This document shows, piece after piece, positions 1 to 11,139 of a stretch of 64,000 nt of DNA. Each line of letters starts with the position of its first letter. Position 1 is the first letter of the stretch. Position numbers and translations under genes: made by a program. The notes under the pieces are model-generated. The model was given only the letters and a program-made list of their open reading frames with translations, searched no databases and was not told the origin of the DNA. Origin of the DNA: Avena insularis (Eukaryota; Streptophyta; Magnoliopsida; Poales; Poaceae); assembly GCA_023614405.1 (NCBI GenBank), contig CM042694.1, positions 479,853,392 through 479,917,391 on the forward strand. The letters run 5' to 3'.

Positions 1-3000
1 GTGAGCCATACCCTAGGATCGGAAGTCTGATACCATGTAGAATTGTATAGAATAATAATTGATAACAATATTGTGGAAATTACAATAGGTATATATGAGG
101 GTCTAGATGCACCGGCCTAGCCCTATAACAAACCGACTAGGACTCTTAAACCTAACAAGAGTTGTATTCTAACAACTAGAAGCATACGATCATGTCCCTG
201 TAGTGCATATGCGCAATGTACTGCTGCTGGTTGTTAATGTATGCATGACTGTCTAGGTTGATCATAGTAGTTGCAGTCGATTATACATGCTTTGCTAGGG
301 ATTTATTGGTAGATTGAATCAACGTGTTGACCATATAGTTTTTTTAATGTTATAAAAATAGTTGGTACTGTTAGAAGAGAGTTTCTATGTTTTTCTTGAA
401 CTTTATTTATTATTGCTAATCATGCTTATAAGTATGGTAAGTATAATAATTATATTGTTGTTGCATGGTTGCTCTTATGCTTGATTTATGATTAGACTTG
501 TTTGATTTCGTTGCAGTAGATTTGTTGGATGTAAGTAAGTACCATGTTGTTGTACGTATAATCCTAGTGTAGTTCATGTGTTTTATCATTTCATGTGTAT
601 GGTTACATTAGCTTTTGCATGCTTTTATCTTCACGTGTATGTTTATGTGTATGACTAGTCGGTATATAAATTGGTTGTGCATTACATATCGAGGCTTGCC
701 AAACCATCCTAGCAACCTAGTAGTAGCGTTAGACTTCGAATACTACTGGTAGTTTACAAAAGTATCTTTAAACATGTAGCGATTCCACTCAATTTCAGAG
801 AAGGGAGAATTCTATGCATCTGCATGTTTATATAGAGTTGTTTCTATAGCTTTGTATGCTTAGTGTACTATCAGCATTCGGTTAAGAATTCCTAATGGTC
901 TAGTTAGATCATAGTGTTGTTCTTTTCTTATAATTTTCTATAAAATATCATGTTTAGACATAGACTTAATTGTTAGATTTAATTAATGTGTCCTACATTC
1001 CATTGGTATTGGTTTAGTAACTTGTGTACTGTTGGTAGAGTCTCTCATGTTTTTACATTTCACTTAGTATTTCCATGCTTATCATGCTTGCATGTTAGGA
1101 TAAAGAGTAGTATTCATTTTGTTGCATGATTAGGACTTTCTACAAATATTCAATAGTTTTTGTAGATGATCCTAGTACTGTTTAGTATTTTCCTATAATT
1201 ATTTTGGATATGTTGGTTTTCCCTAAATAGTATTTGAGTTATTGTTATGAGAACAGTATCTTATATATACTACCTATTGATTTATTGCTTAGAAAGTTAT
1301 TCTTTGTATTATTTGTTGTTCAGCGGCACGTTAGTAATGCTTTGTTACCTCTGTTTATATTTTCTAGTATGATTGATTTTCATATTAGTTCTCTATATGG
1401 TTTACTATTGGTGATTTGTTGTCGGCTATGCATGTGTAGCCTATTAATGTTCTATGATCCACTTCATGCTAAGTATTGCATACAATATATTCCTACTGTT
1501 ATTTTCATACCATGAGTTGTTCTTGTTGTTTGTTTGTCTAATGTGAGCATAGGATAACTATTTTATTACATTGTTATCACATGAGTATAATTCTACAATA
1601 GTCTGTGGAATGTTTGTGCATGGCATACTAAGACTAAACCACCTATAGTGGTTATATAAAAACATATATTTTCCTAATATGTTATTATTAGTTTAGAATG
1701 GTAGAACAACCAATATACCTCGATCCTTCTAAACCTAGCAAGTCTATCCATATATCTTATCACAACATTTTGTTGAGATAATCTATCCTAGCATCCTAGA
1801 ATCCTAGCTATCCATTCGATTGATTCATATTTGAGTTACTACAAGTCACTTTCTCGATCCTTACCAAATTTTCCTATGTCGTATTCTACACCAACTCATA
1901 CATTCATTCTGATTTGTATTTTATTTGGTATTTGTTGCCTTGGTATTTACTTGGTTGTCATTTGCTAGTGTTATAACGAGTAGGGAGTGACGAATTTGGG
2001 CGTGGACATAATCGTCTTATTGAAGAAGATGGATTCATCAACGAAGGCATGCCCCTTACCATGTCTTATCCCAGTTTTATAAAGTGCATTCTATTTTATT
2101 GTTTTATACATATATGCTATTTTGTTACACACATATATTGATCTACCTGTCACCATACAATACCCTGAGTAGATACTATATAGTAATCCTATTAGAGTAG
2201 AATTTCTTAGCCATGCTCAATAATAAGTAGGATCCTTGATCTCCCCTCTTCGGAGGAATTGGATGACATTCGGGTCACATATATACTTTTAAAACTTGTT
2301 GATCTCTCGCTGAGCTAGCTGTTGTTGATTCCTCTACTCCATTCTACTCTAGGTGAAACCTACCATCTAAACACTGGCGTGGGCGACAGTTGGATCAAAG
2401 GAAGGAGCGATTGGCTGCACTTCACTAGATGAAGGGGCAATCCGTCGTCCGTGCCACATGAGGGCCTAATAAGTCTTGGATTTGAAGATTGTGACCACCG
2501 TACAACCACATGCTATAATGGGCATTGACTTGGTCAAGTAAGTTAGTCAGCCTTAGGTGTCGATGTCATCGTACCACTGATGATGTGTCTGCCTACTGGG
2601 GAGCCTTCGGCACAGATGGAGGGACCGGTTTGGGGACGTACTCTCAGTTCTGTACGCCATACCCAGTGGGCATGTCACATATTTGGGGGATCTAGCTGAA
2701 AGACCTTGTCATAATCCCTCTACGGGTACACCAATTGGTGTGTATTAAACCAACGACGACTGGTGGGCGTCAAGACGGGATTGTGTCGTGTGGTAAAAGT
2801 GTACAACCTCTGTAGAGTTTAAACTATTCGAATAGCCATGTCCACGGTCATGGACGACACATGAATCTTTCTTCACATACGGGGAACCTGTCTTGCTACT
2901 TCCCTCTTTGTCCCTATCCTTATCCTGGAATCTATGAACTATGTGAGTTGTCATGGACAATCACACTATTGAGAAATACCACATTGATGATAAACATGTT

Positions 3001-3479
3001 TTTGTCTAAAACCGCTTTTATCAAGACTATTACCATATTGCAAACAAAATTGGCTTTATGCAAAAGAACCATATAACCTCCACATAAAGCCACATGTAGA
3101 TATTATAAGTTTTGCATAAGGGGTATGTTGAGTATGTCATGTACTCATGGCAATACTTTTGTTAATACTTCAGAGTACTATGAAGAAGGAGATGGCTTGA
3201 CTATTATGATGATGATGATGAGTGAGGCCTCATGGACTACATTGACTGCCTGTGCCTGAGATGGAGTCACTACACGTTTTATATTTCCGTTGTGCTTTCT
3301 AGATGTAATAAATGTCACTAGACATTTTACTATGTTGTTATCGAGACTTTGTAATAAATTACTTTTGTACGTCTGCAATGATATACATTTCGTTGTGTCA
3401 TCAACATTGATATTGGGATTGACGAATAAACATAGGGAGGTCTGGAAGTTAAGTTTCGGTCCTCACATGACTCTAGTGA
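1..3479. repeat. Non-coding AT-rich tract, probably decayed LTR sequence
   Basis: No convincing coding frame is present; the short open frames (for example 1234-1515 and 3330-3647) have no recognisable domain and AT-driven composition. The first 2 kb is AT-rich with many TGTATG/GCATG words. From about 2560 to 2900 the text (a run on a dated-looking layout 'gggaccggtttggggacgtactc', then 'gtaaaagtgtacaacctctg') recalls from memory the downstream part of long Del/Tekay-type Gypsy LTRs of cereals, read on the plus strand. There are no clear TG...CA ends, primer site or TSD. A short ATG/ATT microsatellite lies near 3204-3222. Assignment to an LTR is inference. Confidence 0.3.
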
Positions 3480-4193
3480 TTGTGTGAACCTTTTAACGTC
3501 GTAACAAATCCCTTTTTCTCGCGATATATTACACGTCCGAGATTTGATCATCGGTATCTCCATACCTAGTTTGATCTTGTTACCGACATGCACTCTTTTC
3601 TCGTTCCCGTGATATAACATCCTAGTGATCACATCACTTGCTTGCAAGCAATCTCAATGTGATATCACCGAGAGGGCCAAGAGTATATCTATCTGTCATT
3701 TGGATAGACAAATCCCACTCTTGATCCATGAGCCTCTACATAACACCTTCCGAGTATCTGAACCCACCTTTATTGTCACCCTATTATGGTGTGACATTTG
3801 ATGTTATCAAGTTACTCTTCTAGTGTTAGTGATTGACAAGATCTCATGGCCTAAGGACTAGAATTACTCCGTATGATGTTATAGCAATTTAAACACAATG
3901 ACTTTGGTCGTATTGCTATACTTTGGAGAATGTTCATCACACCATTCTACCAATGTTGTGACCTCGTTATTAACAACATCCAATGTCCATGATCAGGAAA
4001 CCTTGATCATCTTGTTAATCAATGAGCTAGTTTATAAGATAGGCATAACTAGGAACCCTTTATTTTTTTATTAAACACACATGTATTAACGTTTCAAATT
4101 AATACAATTATAGCATGCAAAATAAACATTTATCATAAACAAGGAATAAGATAATAACCACTTTATTATTGCCTCTCGGGCATATTCCCTTCA
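3480..4193 (-). repeat. Copia LTR fragment (same family as the LTR at 59851-61500)
   Basis: This stretch aligns by eye almost continuously with 60782-61500: both carry the 'gatcatcggtatctccatac' tract, the 'ccgagagggcc' tract, and end in 'attattgcctctc..ggcatat' followed by TTCA. On the minus strand the right-hand end is therefore the LTR start (TGAAGG..), at 4193. Only about the first 715 nt of the roughly 1650-nt LTR is present and the left edge fades out, so it is truncated. No primer site, pol or matching TSD was found next to it. Confidence 0.75.
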
Positions 4194-4447
4194 TGGTGTT
4201 GGTCTGAAGCAGACCTCCAAAGATGTTGGGGGTTCCAAAAATATTCGCGACATGTTTTCCAAGTCGCTCCCACTGCTGCTCCCCTGACCCCTGCCGCCAA
4301 GCCTATAATAGGTCCCACTAGGCCTTCATCCCTCGTCATCCTTGAGACCTCCGTTGTGGAGATTGACGTCGATCTGGCGACAGATGTCTCAGGTTCTGCT
4401 GGCATGGATATTGCGCCCAGTGGACAGGCGACACATGAGAGTACCTC
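4194..4447 (+). pseudogene. Antisense gene of element D, part 1 (linker region)
   Basis: In the frame reading ..VVEIDVDLATDVSG.. the sequence is open up to the G1 insertion point. After removal of G1 and one copy of its TSD (ACCTC), it continues in frame into ..SSKMVEALAKEAIEKGKQ.. at 13447. The composition (Ala, Ser, Thr, Asp) looks like the low-complexity linker that precedes the coiled coil in plant proteins annotated as 'putative gypsy type transposon' (PF04195 family). The N-terminal domain is missing because the left edge is cut at a Copia LTR fragment. The gene runs opposite to D's pol. Confidence 0.45.
4443..4447. repeat. G1 target-site duplication, left copy (ACCTC)
   Basis: ACCTC here equals ACCTC at 13442-13446, directly outside the two LTRs of G1; joining across it restores the reading frame of the interrupted gene. 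Confidence 0.9.
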
Positions 4448-4934
4448 TGACATGGGCATACCCTACAAGTACTCAAGTTTGGTATATACGGCCTAGATAT
4501 GACAGGAGCCCACGGTGTTACAAGGGCCCAATACAGGATTCGGGTGACTCACGGAGACTCCGATGGATTGTAGCACAAGACGAAGCTTAAGATAGAAAGT
4601 TTAAAGGGACAAACCCTAATCTATAACTGACTTGACCTTCTACCCGAGACCTAGTCTATATATATAAAGGCTAGGAGGGGGCAGCGAGGAGGACAATCAC
4701 AACCCTAGTTTCCACAACCTTCGCCAGATTGCATCTGCGCACCCTTGTAACTTTCGACTCCCTCGTTAATTCCAAGAGCAGACAAGCAGGAGTAGGGACC
4801 TCTACGAGGCCTGAACCTGGGTAAATCTTGTATCCATGTGTGCTTGTTTGCTAGCCGATTGATGCCTCCAGCGCTCCCTCTTCTCCAAAACCCAAGTCCA
4901 TAACAATGGGCATTGATGAGTTAAACCCTCGTCA
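4448..4934 (+). repeat. G1 5' LTR
   Basis: It starts TGACATGGG and ends CTCGTCA. A TATA-like run 'tatatatataaagg' at about 4660-4673 sits upstream of a GC-rich leader. It matches the 3' LTR at 12954-13441 along its whole length with scattered substitutions. The first ATG of the gag frame (4906) lies inside this LTR. Confidence 0.93.
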
Positions 4935-7161
4935 ATTGGCGCCGTCTGTGGGAACTGGGAGTGCTGATGTCACGGCTTCTTCAGCCCCATCAACTCCAAT
5001 CTGCAACTCTGCAACAGCAGAGATTCACCAGCTCTTCGGTGCTTTCGACTTCACCATCCAGACGCTGGCCACTTGCCTGACTTTCGAATCCGTAGGCGAT
5101 GAAATCGGCCTAGTGATCGGGAGCTTGCGCTTCCAAGTTGGTCAGCTGGGCACACTTCGCCTCCCTGATCAGCCGACGGTTCCCGCGATTTCTCCAGCAT
5201 CGTGGTTTCCGCCACCAATCGGCACCCTAAGCGAACTCAACGCCCCGACAACAGTTGGGAGCACGGATAGTGACAGCAGTCGCGGATCTGATCTGGGTGA
5301 CCTAGCCACAGAGGATGGAGCCTATGGCTCCGGATCTGAAAGTTGTGGGAGCAACAGCTTCCCCAATCATGTCATGTGCACCGTCATCAATGCAGGCGAT
5401 ACCGGTGTCAATCGCGACAACACCGGTAACGGGCCAACCAATGGAGGAAACGGTGGTCTCGTCAACAGCGCGCCCACCAACAACGGGACAAAAGGGGACC
5501 CGAACCTCACGGCGAATGAGCACACCGAAGAGCGCGTGTTGATCAAACTCAATGACAATGAGTGGGCATGTTGTCGAGAAGCTCTGTGGGGCAACCCTCT
5601 ACCCCCTAACTCATCGCAAGACACGCTGATGGGTTACCATTGGCTGCTCAAGGAAGAATACAAGCGCCAGCAGCAAGTAATCACGCAACTCGACACACAC
5701 AGAAAGGCAGCGGACGAGTCAAGCCTTCGGCGGGCTCAGCTCTCCTCCCATGGAGGATCCTCCTCCAAGGACAACGACTACGTGGCCGCCAAACGACGAT
5801 CTCGACTGGCCCACCTCACCGACAAGGAACGAGAGGAGGCCACGAAAGTCCTCGAGTTCAACTCCATGACGGTGGATACAAGGGGCAACGTGCTCCCAAA
5901 GACACCGCAAACAGCGGTGACGGCAGCCACCATGTACCTCCTCAACAACCAGCCACCGGCTGGAGATCCGTGAGCTTCCATGCACTGATCTATGATCACG
6001 GGCTTGGGGTTAGTCGAAGCTGCCCTCGTCAAGGAGCTGACGCCGGAGCCGAAGAAAGGTAAAGCCCTGGAAAAATATTACTACTCGTATTCCTCCAGTG
6101 ACGACAGCCACAATCTGTCACGACGATGTCGCTCACGGCGGCACGACCGCGACTACGACACGCGTGATGACATCACACAGTGCAAGGTCGACAAGATGCG
6201 TGCAAGGCGCGCACGTTCGACTGACTCAGAAGATGACGAGGTAGAGCTCTATGGCGCCAGATGCTTCAGCCGAACCATGAGGCAGAAGCGAATGCCTAAG
6301 GGGTTCAAACTCTCGTCGGAGAACCCGAAATTTGATGGCCTATAGGACCCGAAAATCTGGCTGGAGGATCACATCTCCTCCATCAGACTACATGGCGGAA
6401 TCTCAAGCATGGCAATGCAATGCCTGCAGCTACAGCTGTAAGGCACCGCCCGCGTGTGGCTCAACAATCTCCCACGCAGATCAATTCGCAGTTTGGAGGA
6501 GCTGGTCTACAGCTTCATGCGCAACTTCAAGGGCACTTACAAAAGGCCCGTGTCAATCGAAGAACTAAGAGGCTGCCACCAGAGGTCTGGCGAGTCGCTG
6601 CGCTCATACATCCAGAGGTGGTCCATCATCAAGAACTCCATAGAAGACATCTCTGAGGATCGCGCAATCGACGCGTTCAACAGCAGCGTTCACCGTAGAG
6701 AGCTCAGGGAGGAGCTGGGCTGATCGAAGCCTAAGACAATCGACAACCTGATGGAGATCGCGAATCGGTGGGCCAACGGAGAGGACTCGGTGAAAAATCA
6801 TGTCTACTCTGATGATGACGATGACCTCGGGCGCAGACGTGATTGCCGAGGTAAACGTCGAATGCATGTCTACGAGGACCACGAAGAGGTCGACATGGTC
6901 ACAGCCGGCTATGCCGACAAACGCGGCGATGACAACCGCAATAGCGGATACCGCAGCAATGGATACCGTGACAGCAGGAAAACCACACAAGCGTGGCAGC
7001 ACCGCACTCGCAACGAAGCACCTATACTATCCATCCAGGACAAATTGTCCAGACCGTGCAACGTGCATTTCTACATCGACAAGCATGACGGCAAGAAAAA
7101 GTCCAGCCACCTTCTCAAGGACTATCGCGAGTTCCTCAAGCTCCACGAAGACCTGGCCTAG
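4906..7161 (+). pseudogene. gag: G1 gag (broken by stops)
   Basis: One frame runs from an ATG inside the 5' LTR through the primer site into Gag. It is interrupted by stops at 5971, 6343, 6439, 6721 and 7159 with no frameshift. The retrotransposon-gag core lies at about 6310-6720: a PKFDGL motif, a WLNNLP motif, FKGTYKRP, then a region rich in Arg and Glu (RSYIQRWSIIKNS). An Arg/Asp-rich tail follows at 6751-7161. The N-terminal 350 codons are Ser/Thr/Asn-rich and weakly conserved. Gag would form the cytoplasmic particle in which reverse transcription occurs. The true start is uncertain, since the ATG at 4906 lies upstream of the primer site. Confidence 0.85.
4937..4953 (+). other. G1 primer-binding site
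   Basis: TGGCGCCGTCTGTGGGA begins two bases after the 5' LTR. This type of primer site is shared by Tat-lineage elements such as Grande and RIRE2, where it has been ascribed to tRNA-Arg; the tRNA assignment here is from memory. Confidence 0.8.
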
Positions 7162-8112
7162 ATGAATCGCGACGCGATCAACCAGGGATACGGAGCCGCC
7201 CCGGGCGCAGTGGCTCATGGAGCACCACCACCACCACCACCTGGGCCACAACCACCTATGGTTGCGCCAGTCCAGCATCATGGAGGTGAGCCATACCCGC
7301 GAGTCGTGGGCAACATGGGGATGATCCAAAAAGGGCGCCCCTCAAATCGAATGCAGAAGGCAATCACTCGCCAAGTCAATTTGGCAATAAACTCTCCACC
7401 CTCCACCACTGAGTACATCAATGGAAGCGAGTCCTGCATCACCTTCGACAAGCGAGACCATCCGCGCCAAGTACCTCGCCCAGGCCACTGTCCCCTCGTA
7501 CTCGAGGTACGGATTGGGGGCTTCGACATGAGTCGCGTCTTCATGGATGGCGGAAGCGGCATAAATCTCATGTCCGTAAGTACCTTGCGTGCAATGAGGA
7601 TTCCTCTGACATGTCTAGAAGTTTCAGTCACGATGTTCCACGGCATCGTCCCAGGGAAGGGAGTGTACCCCCTGGGAAAAATCAACCTCGACGTCATCTT
7701 TGGCACGGCGCAAAATTTTCAGCGAGAATGCATTGACTTTGAAGTTGGCGACTGGCCTTCGTAGTACCACTGCATCCTCTGACGTGTCACATCCGCGAGG
7801 TTCATGGCGGTACCACACTATGCCTATCTGCAGATGAAGATGCCAGGCCCAAACGGCTTCATCACAATCAACGGAAGCTTCGAGAGGTATGATAGCTACG
7901 ACAGTGAATTAAACAGAATCTCCTAGTCCTTCGGCATGCAAGAGGAACTCGCAAGATTGAAGGAGTCAACAGACAACAGTCTGCCTCCCCTGAGCAAGCC
8001 AAGCTCGCCCGACCTATCCTTCGACTCATCGGTGCATACCAAGAAAGTACAGGTCCACCCAACGGACCCGACCAAGATGGCCCTCATCGCCAATAACTTG
8101 AGTTCCGCATAG
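7162..8112 (+). pseudogene. G1 protease region (broken)
   Basis: The frame continues from gag. A retropepsin-like segment is visible: ITFDKRDHP, then VFMDGGSGINLM with the catalytic Asp, then the flap-like LEVSVTMFHG. The segment ..MKMPGPNGFITINGSF.. is the protease-RT spacer typical of Tat-like polyproteins. Stops occur at 7762, 7780, 7924 and 8110. The DGG(S) catalytic box rather than DTG/DSG is usual in this lineage. The enzyme would cleave Gag-Pol. Confidence 0.75.
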
Positions 8113-9345
8113 GAACTCGTGCTCGTAGAGTTCCTCCGTGAGCACTGGGAAATCTTCGCCTGCTGTCCAGCGGACATGCCAGGAGTTCCCAGGGAATTCG
8201 CCGAGCACTCACTCAAGGTGAATCCAGACGCAAGGCCAGTCAAGCAGACAATACGGCGACTGTCTGAACCAAGAGCAAAAGTGGTCGGTATGGAGATCAA
8301 CAAACTCCTCGACGCAAATTTCTTATGCGAGATTAAGGAAAGCACCTAGCTCGCAAATACAGTGCCTGTGCCTAAAAAGGACACGGATATCCTGCGGATG
8401 TGCGTGGACTTCACCTCCTTGAACAAGCACTTCCTGAAGGATCACTTCCCGTTGCCATGGATCGATCAAATAATCGACTCCACTGCCGAATGCGAGCGCC
8501 TCTGCTTCCTTGACGCCTACTCAGGCTACAATCAGATTTGAATGAAGGAGGAAGACCAAGAGAAAACAGCGTTCACAACACCCTTTGGTGTGTTCTGCTA
8601 CAACACGATGCCCTTCGAATTAAAAAACACAGGAGCCACCTATCAGCAGTGCATGCAGGCCTGCCTCAAGAACCAATTTGGTCGCAATATCCAAGTCTAT
8701 GTCAACGACATCGTCATCAAAACCAAAGAGGAAGCCACATTAATCGACGATCTCTGCGAGACCTTCAATAACCTCGACCACTACCGGATCAAGCTCAATC
8801 CAGACAAATGTGCCTTTGGCGTACCATCTGGGCAATTACTTGGGTATCTCATCTCTGCGAGAGGGATTGAGGCAAACCCGAAAAAGATAAAGGCCATACT
8901 GGCCATGGAGAAGCTGAAGAACGTAAAAGGCGTCCAGCAGCTGGCCGGGCGAATTGCGGTGCTCAGTCGATTCATTAGTCGAATGGGCGAAAAGGCACTG
9001 CCCTTCTACCAACTTATCCACCAAGATGACAAGTTCGAGTGGACGGACAAAGCGCAAGAAGCATTCGAGGACCTCAAGCGTCTACTATCCACCTCGCCAG
9101 TATTGGTCACGCCCCACGAAAAGGAATCGCTGTTGCTATACATCTCCGCCACCAACCAGGTGGTCAGCATTGTGCTCGTGGTGGAGCGAGCCGAAGTAAA
9201 TAAGGTCCACGGGGTTCAGCGCCCAGTATACTACCTCAGCGAGGTGCTCACACCAACAAAGCAGCAATACCCGCACTACCAGAAGCTGGCATATGGCATC
9301 TTCATGACAGCTAGGTGACCGTGCCACTACTTCCAGGAGCACCCA
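8113..9345 (+). pseudogene. G1 reverse transcriptase (broken, YVND active site)
   Basis: RT motifs appear in order: VNPDARPVKQTIRR, LDANFLCEI, VPVPKKDT.., CVDFTSLNK, FLDAYSGYNQ, TAFTTPFGVFCYNTMPF, then QVYVNDIVIKTK where YVDD is expected (8698-8709), then LNPDKCAFGV and LLGYLIS. The third residue of the catalytic box is Asn (AAC at 8704) instead of Asp, one G-to-A change from GAC, and would abolish polymerase activity. Stops at 8347 (position of the conserved Trp before LAN), 8539 and 9316 also break it. The frame is otherwise uninterrupted, so decay was by substitution only. Confidence 0.9.
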
Positions 9346-10203
9346 ATCATGGTGGTAAACGACGCCTCGCTCGGGCACATACTCAATAACCCCGACGCCA
9401 CTGGACGAGTTGCGCTCTGGGGAATCGAACTGTCTCCACAAGACATCACATATGAGAAGTGCGACGCGATCAAATCGCAAGTTCTCCTGGATTTCCTCGT
9501 ACACTGGATGGAGAACCAACTCCCCAACAAGCCAGATATGTCCTATCTTTGGACAATGCACTTCGACGGGTCCAAGCGAAAGGATGGGGCTAGCGCAGGT
9601 GTCATACAGACATCACCCCAAGGAGACAAGATGACGTATGTTCTGCGAATGCAGTTCACAGCCTCCAACAACAAAGTTGAATATGAAGCCTTGATCCATG
9701 GAATGTGGATGGCAAAAGCCTACGGCGCCAAGAGACTCGTCATCTACAGCGACTCCAAACTGGTGATCAACCAAACAATGCACAAGTGTGATGCCCTAAG
9801 CGACAACATGATCGCCTAACATGACCTCTACGACACACTCGAGGGAGACTTTGATGGCTACGAGCTGCGACACGTTGGTTGCGAAAGCAATGAAGAGGCG
9901 GAGATACTCGCAAACATCGGCTCCACCTGCGCCCCAATACCACCTGGAGTATTTTTAGAGCGCATCTGCGAATGCTCCATCAAGCCCAAGGCTCCAGAAA
10001 AGAAGGCAAGCACGTCAACAGACTCGGGGGCTACGTCACCCAACGAGCCAATGGCACTCGATGACATGGAGCCTGATACAGGACTAGAAGGCCCAATGGA
10101 GGTCATGATGATCGAGCCATCTTGGACACAGCCATATATCACATACCTGCTCAGCAAAAGGCTACCAGATGACCCGTCTGATGCACAACACATAGCGTGA
10201 TGA
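9346..10203 (+). pseudogene. G1 RNase H and linker (broken)
   Basis: The segment VALWGIELSPQDITYEKCDAIK leads into an RNase H domain: TMHFDGSKRKDGASAG (first catalytic Asp), NNKVEYEALIHGM (Glu), LVIYSDSKLVINQ (second Asp). A stop at 9817 follows DALSDNMIA. Then comes the variable linker to integrase, ending in two consecutive TGA codons (10198 and 10201) just before SKAFALINGELYK, where Arg-Arg codons CGA CGA are the likely originals. RNase H would degrade the RNA strand during cDNA synthesis. Confidence 0.85.
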
Positions 10204-11139
10204 TCCAAGGCATTCGCCCTCATCAACGGTGAACTGTACAAGTGCAGCATCACGGGAGTTCTTCAGATGTGCGTCTCCAACGGGGATGGAAGAGCCATCC
10301 TACTCAACATACACGAAGGCACTTGTGGACACCATGCTGGCAGTCGCGCTCTCGTCGCCAAAGCTCTACAAGCTGGATTCTACTGGCCAACGGCCATGCA
10401 TGATGCCAAGGACATCGTCCAGCGCTGCAACGCTTGCCAGAGATTCGCGGACAAACCGCACACACCCGGTGCGGAGCTCAGGTCAATACCAGTGGCTTGG
10501 CCCTTTGCACAATGGGGACTCGACATGGTCGGCAAGCTCTCGAGATCCTCGCGAGGAGGCTATGTCTACCTCCTAGTCGCGATCGACAAATTCACCAAGT
10601 GGATCGAGGCCATGCCGGTGACGAATCAATCAGGAGCTAGCGCTGTCAAGTTCTTCGAGTCCATCGTTTATAGTTTTGGGGTACCGCATAGCATCATCAC
10701 GGACAATGGGATAAACTTCACCTCAAATGAGTTCTAGGAATTCTGTGAAAACCTGGGAATAAACATTAGCTATGCCTCGGTGGCTCACCTGCAGACCAAC
10801 GGTCAAGTCGAAAAGGCCAACGGCCTCGTCTATGGCGGAATCAAGAAAAGACTCCTTCGGCCACTCGAACAAGCCGCTGGGTGCTGGCCAGACGAGCTGC
10901 AATCCATACTTTGGAGCTTACGCACAACTCCAAACAGCGCCACGGGCTACAATCCATTCTTCATGGTGCACGGTGCTGAAGCGGTACTACCCACAGAAGT
11001 GCGCCACAAAGCCCCACGGGTGGTTGCATATAGCAAGAAGGAATCAACCCTCGCACTCGAAGACTCCGTCGACCTCCTCGATGAGGCACGCGAGATTGTA
11101 GCGGAGAGATCTCGCAGCCCCCTACGTCGTAGACTATAG
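10204..11139 (+). pseudogene. G1 integrase (one stop, C-terminus deleted)
   Basis: The HHCC zinc-binding module is present (HEGTCGHH, then CNACQRFA). The catalytic core follows with WGLDMVG (D), IITDNGINF (D) and NGQVEKANGLV (E), separated by an in-frame TAG at 10735. The DDE residues themselves are intact. The domain stops at ..AREIVAERS then unrelated residues, well short of the usual LRRYH...GDLVLR C-terminal module. The break coincides with the truncated end of the antisense ORF on the other strand, so one deletion removed both C-termini. Confidence 0.88.

Noticed and set aside
1234..1515. 93-codon open frame on the plus strand
   Set aside because: AT-driven composition, Leu/Ile/Tyr/Phe/Cys-rich, no motif and no homologous copy; consistent with chance.
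3178..3230. Short ATG/ATT microsatellite and similar CAT/CAC repeats near 25120-25200 and 37670-37750
   Set aside because: Low-complexity sequence; the latter two are part of the C LTR leaders.
5302..5624. Several overlapping frames on both strands over G1 gag
   Set aside because: Shadows of the GC-rich gag frame; no initiation context or motif.
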